Source of the DNA: an uncultured Eubacteriales bacterium
GTDB taxonomy: Bacteria > Bacillota > Clostridia > Oscillospirales > Oscillospiraceae
DNA: 6,428 bases
Direction of reading: 5' to 3'
Assembly: GCA_934567745.1 (NCBI GenBank)
Contig: CAKTJM010000106.1
Location: 1-6,428 of the forward strand
Shown one piece after another: positions 5,395-6,428 of this stretch. Position numbers and translations under genes: made by a program. A model generated the notes under the pieces. That model did not search any database and was not told the origin of the DNA. It was given only the letters and a program-made list of their open reading frames with translations. The stretch's first letter is position 1, and each line of letters starts with the position of its first letter.

Positions 5395-6428
5395 TCATGT
5401 CATCTCGTCGCCCAGCAGCGCCGCGACCTCGTCCAGGTCCAGCCGCAGGACCCGGCTGACGCCCTTGTGCTCCATGGTCACGCCGTAGAGCACGTCGGCC
5501 GCCTCCATCGTGGCCCGCCGGTGGGTGATGAGCAAAAACTGCGTCTGCCCCGCCGGGCCGCGCAGCCAACGCAAGAAGCGCGCGACGTTCGGCTCGTCCA
5601 GGGCGGCCTCGATCTCGTCCATCACGCAGAACGGGGTGGGCCGCACGGTCAGGATCGCGAAGTACAGCGCGATCGCCGTCAGCGCCCGCTCGCCGCCGGA
5701 GAGGAGACTGATCGTCCGCAGGCTCTTGCCCGGCGGCTGGACCTCGATCGCGATCCCGCAGCCGAGCGGGTCGCGGTCGTCCTCCAATCGGAGCGTCCCC
5801 CGCCCCCCGCCGAACAGCCCGGCGAAGGTCTCGGCGAAGGCCGCCGCGATCCGGGCGAAGGCCGCGCGGAAGACGGTCTCCATCTCGTCCGCCAGCCCGG
5901 CGATCACGCCGGTCAGCTCGTCCCGGGCCGTGGCCACGTCGGACCGCTGGCCGTCCAAGTAGGCGTACCGCTCTTCGAGCTGCCGGGACCGCTCCACGGC
6001 CCCCAGGTCCACCTCGCCCATCGCGCGGATGGCGTCGGCGAGCTGGGCGGCGCGGCGGCGGGCCGCCGCCTGGTCGGGCAGCTCGATCCGGACCGCCCCG
6101 GCCGCCTCGTGGGTCAGGCCGTAGGTGTCCCACAGCCGGTCGAGCAGGCTGCTGTGCTCCATGGCCGCCTTGGCCCGCTCCTGTTCGAGCGCGGCCGCCT
6201 CGCGTTGGAGCCGGAGCTGCGCGTCGTTCTCCGTGCGGGCCGCGCGCTCGACCTGGCGGCGGCGGTCCTCGGCGCTCTGGCGGGCGTGGTCGGCCGCGCG
6301 CAGGGCGGTCTCCATCGCGGCGCGGTCGGCCCCCTCGTGGGCGCCGGCGCGCTCCGTCTCGGCGATGGCGGCGGTCAGGTGCTCCGCCTCCCGCTCCAGC
6401 GCCGCGAGCTGACCGGCCTGACGGGCGC
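5395..6428 (-). CDS. smc: Chromosome partition protein SMC (C-terminal part, 5' end beyond window)
   Basis: SMC is the ATPase core of bacterial condensin, which with ScpA and ScpB loads at the origin region and organises and separates the chromosome. The 343 residues present (open to the window edge; first whole codon at 6426) are the final third of a protein normally near 1,150-1,200 residues. The first 150 or so are Ala/Glu/Arg-rich coiled coil, including the RAMGEVDLGAVE segment near the head. The C-terminal ATPase lobe has the ABC signature LLSGGERALTAIAL (241-254), Walker B and D-loop in FCVMDEIEAALDEPNVARF (266-284), and the H-loop ITHRRATMEAADVLYGVTM (300-318). The signature plus MEAADVLYGVTM identifies SMC rather than RecN, RecF or SbcC. 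An internal ATG at 6315 is not a real start, because the frame stays open with coiled-coil sequence upstream. The TGA at 5395 is followed by a slightly AT-rich 25-bp gap before ftsY. Confidence 0.97.
   Translation of the reverse strand, partial: ARQAGQLAALEREAEHLTAAIAETERAGAHEGADRAAMETALRAADHARQSAEDRRRQVERAARTENDAQLRLQREAAALEQERAKAAMEHSSLLDRLWDTYGLTHEAAGAVRIELPDQAAARRRAAQLADAIRAMGEVDLGAVERSRQLEERYAYLDGQRSDVATARDELTGVIAGLADEMETVFRAAFARIAAAFAETFAGLFGGGRGTLRLEDDRDPLGCGIAIEVQPPGKSLRTISLLSGGERALTAIALYFAILTVRPTPFCVMDEIEAALDEPNVARFLRWLRGPAGQTQFLLITHRRATMEAADVLYGVTMEHKGVSRVLRLDLDEVAALLGDEMT

Noticed and set aside
5390..5397. Palindrome TGATATCA across the smc stop as an operator
   Set aside because: Eight bases in a short, relatively AT-rich gap are too little to support a binding site; there is no second copy nearby and no promoter elements.
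4335..5459. A 374-codon plus-strand open frame opposite ftsY
   Set aside because: It is antisense to an FtsY with every GTPase motif in place; the predicted product is His/Gln/Leu/Arg-rich and resembles no family.
6313..6315. Internal ATG as the start of a separate SMC-like C-terminal gene
   Set aside because: The frame stays open to the window edge with continuous coiled-coil sequence upstream, so this is internal to smc.

Overview
The window is a compact, GC-rich (about two-thirds G+C by eye) stretch of bacterial chromosome. It carries eight housekeeping genes, all on the minus strand. Read in the direction of transcription (from 6428 down to 1) the order is: smc (C-terminal part), ftsY, rph, rdgB-type XTP/dITP pyrophosphatase, yhbY-type RNA-binding protein, a fused nadD-yqeK, a membrane-anchored LytR-CpsA-Psr (LCP) protein, and rsfS (N-terminal part). 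I see no mobile element, tRNA, rRNA, CRISPR array or virulence/defence locus.

The gene content and the yhbY-nadD-yqeK-lcp-rsfS order point to the Bacillota, most likely class Clostridia. A high-GC member of the Oscillospirales would fit, but that placement rests on gene order and base composition remembered from known genomes, not on a search. Strong GGAGG-type ribosome binding sites sit before most genes.

Layout: 5395-6428 is the SMC hinge-distal coiled coil and C-terminal ATPase lobe. 4503-5369 is the SRP receptor FtsY. 3759-4487 is RNase PH. 3169-3762 is the nucleotide pyrophosphatase. 2862-3185 is the CRM-domain ribosome-assembly protein. 1633-2841 is the NAD biosynthesis/HD phosphohydrolase fusion. 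332-1636 is the LCP protein. 1-264 is the ribosomal silencing factor. Gaps are 25, 15, 20 and 67 bp. Two junctions are 4-bp ATGA overlaps and one is a 17-bp overlap, so a single operon with translational coupling is the simplest reading. No promoter or intrinsic terminator is recognisable.

Functionally the cluster joins chromosome organisation (SMC), protein targeting (FtsY), RNA processing and ribosome assembly or silencing (RNase PH, YhbY, RsfS), nucleotide-pool cleaning and NAD synthesis (RdgB, NadD, YqeK) and cell-wall polymer attachment (LCP). All are growth-linked. The points most worth a second look are the NadD-YqeK fusion with its TTG start, the unusual charged N-terminal tail of the LCP protein with four tryptophan/acidic motifs, and a hairpin that holds the lcp stop codon exactly in its loop. 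I found no evidence of a new biological system here.
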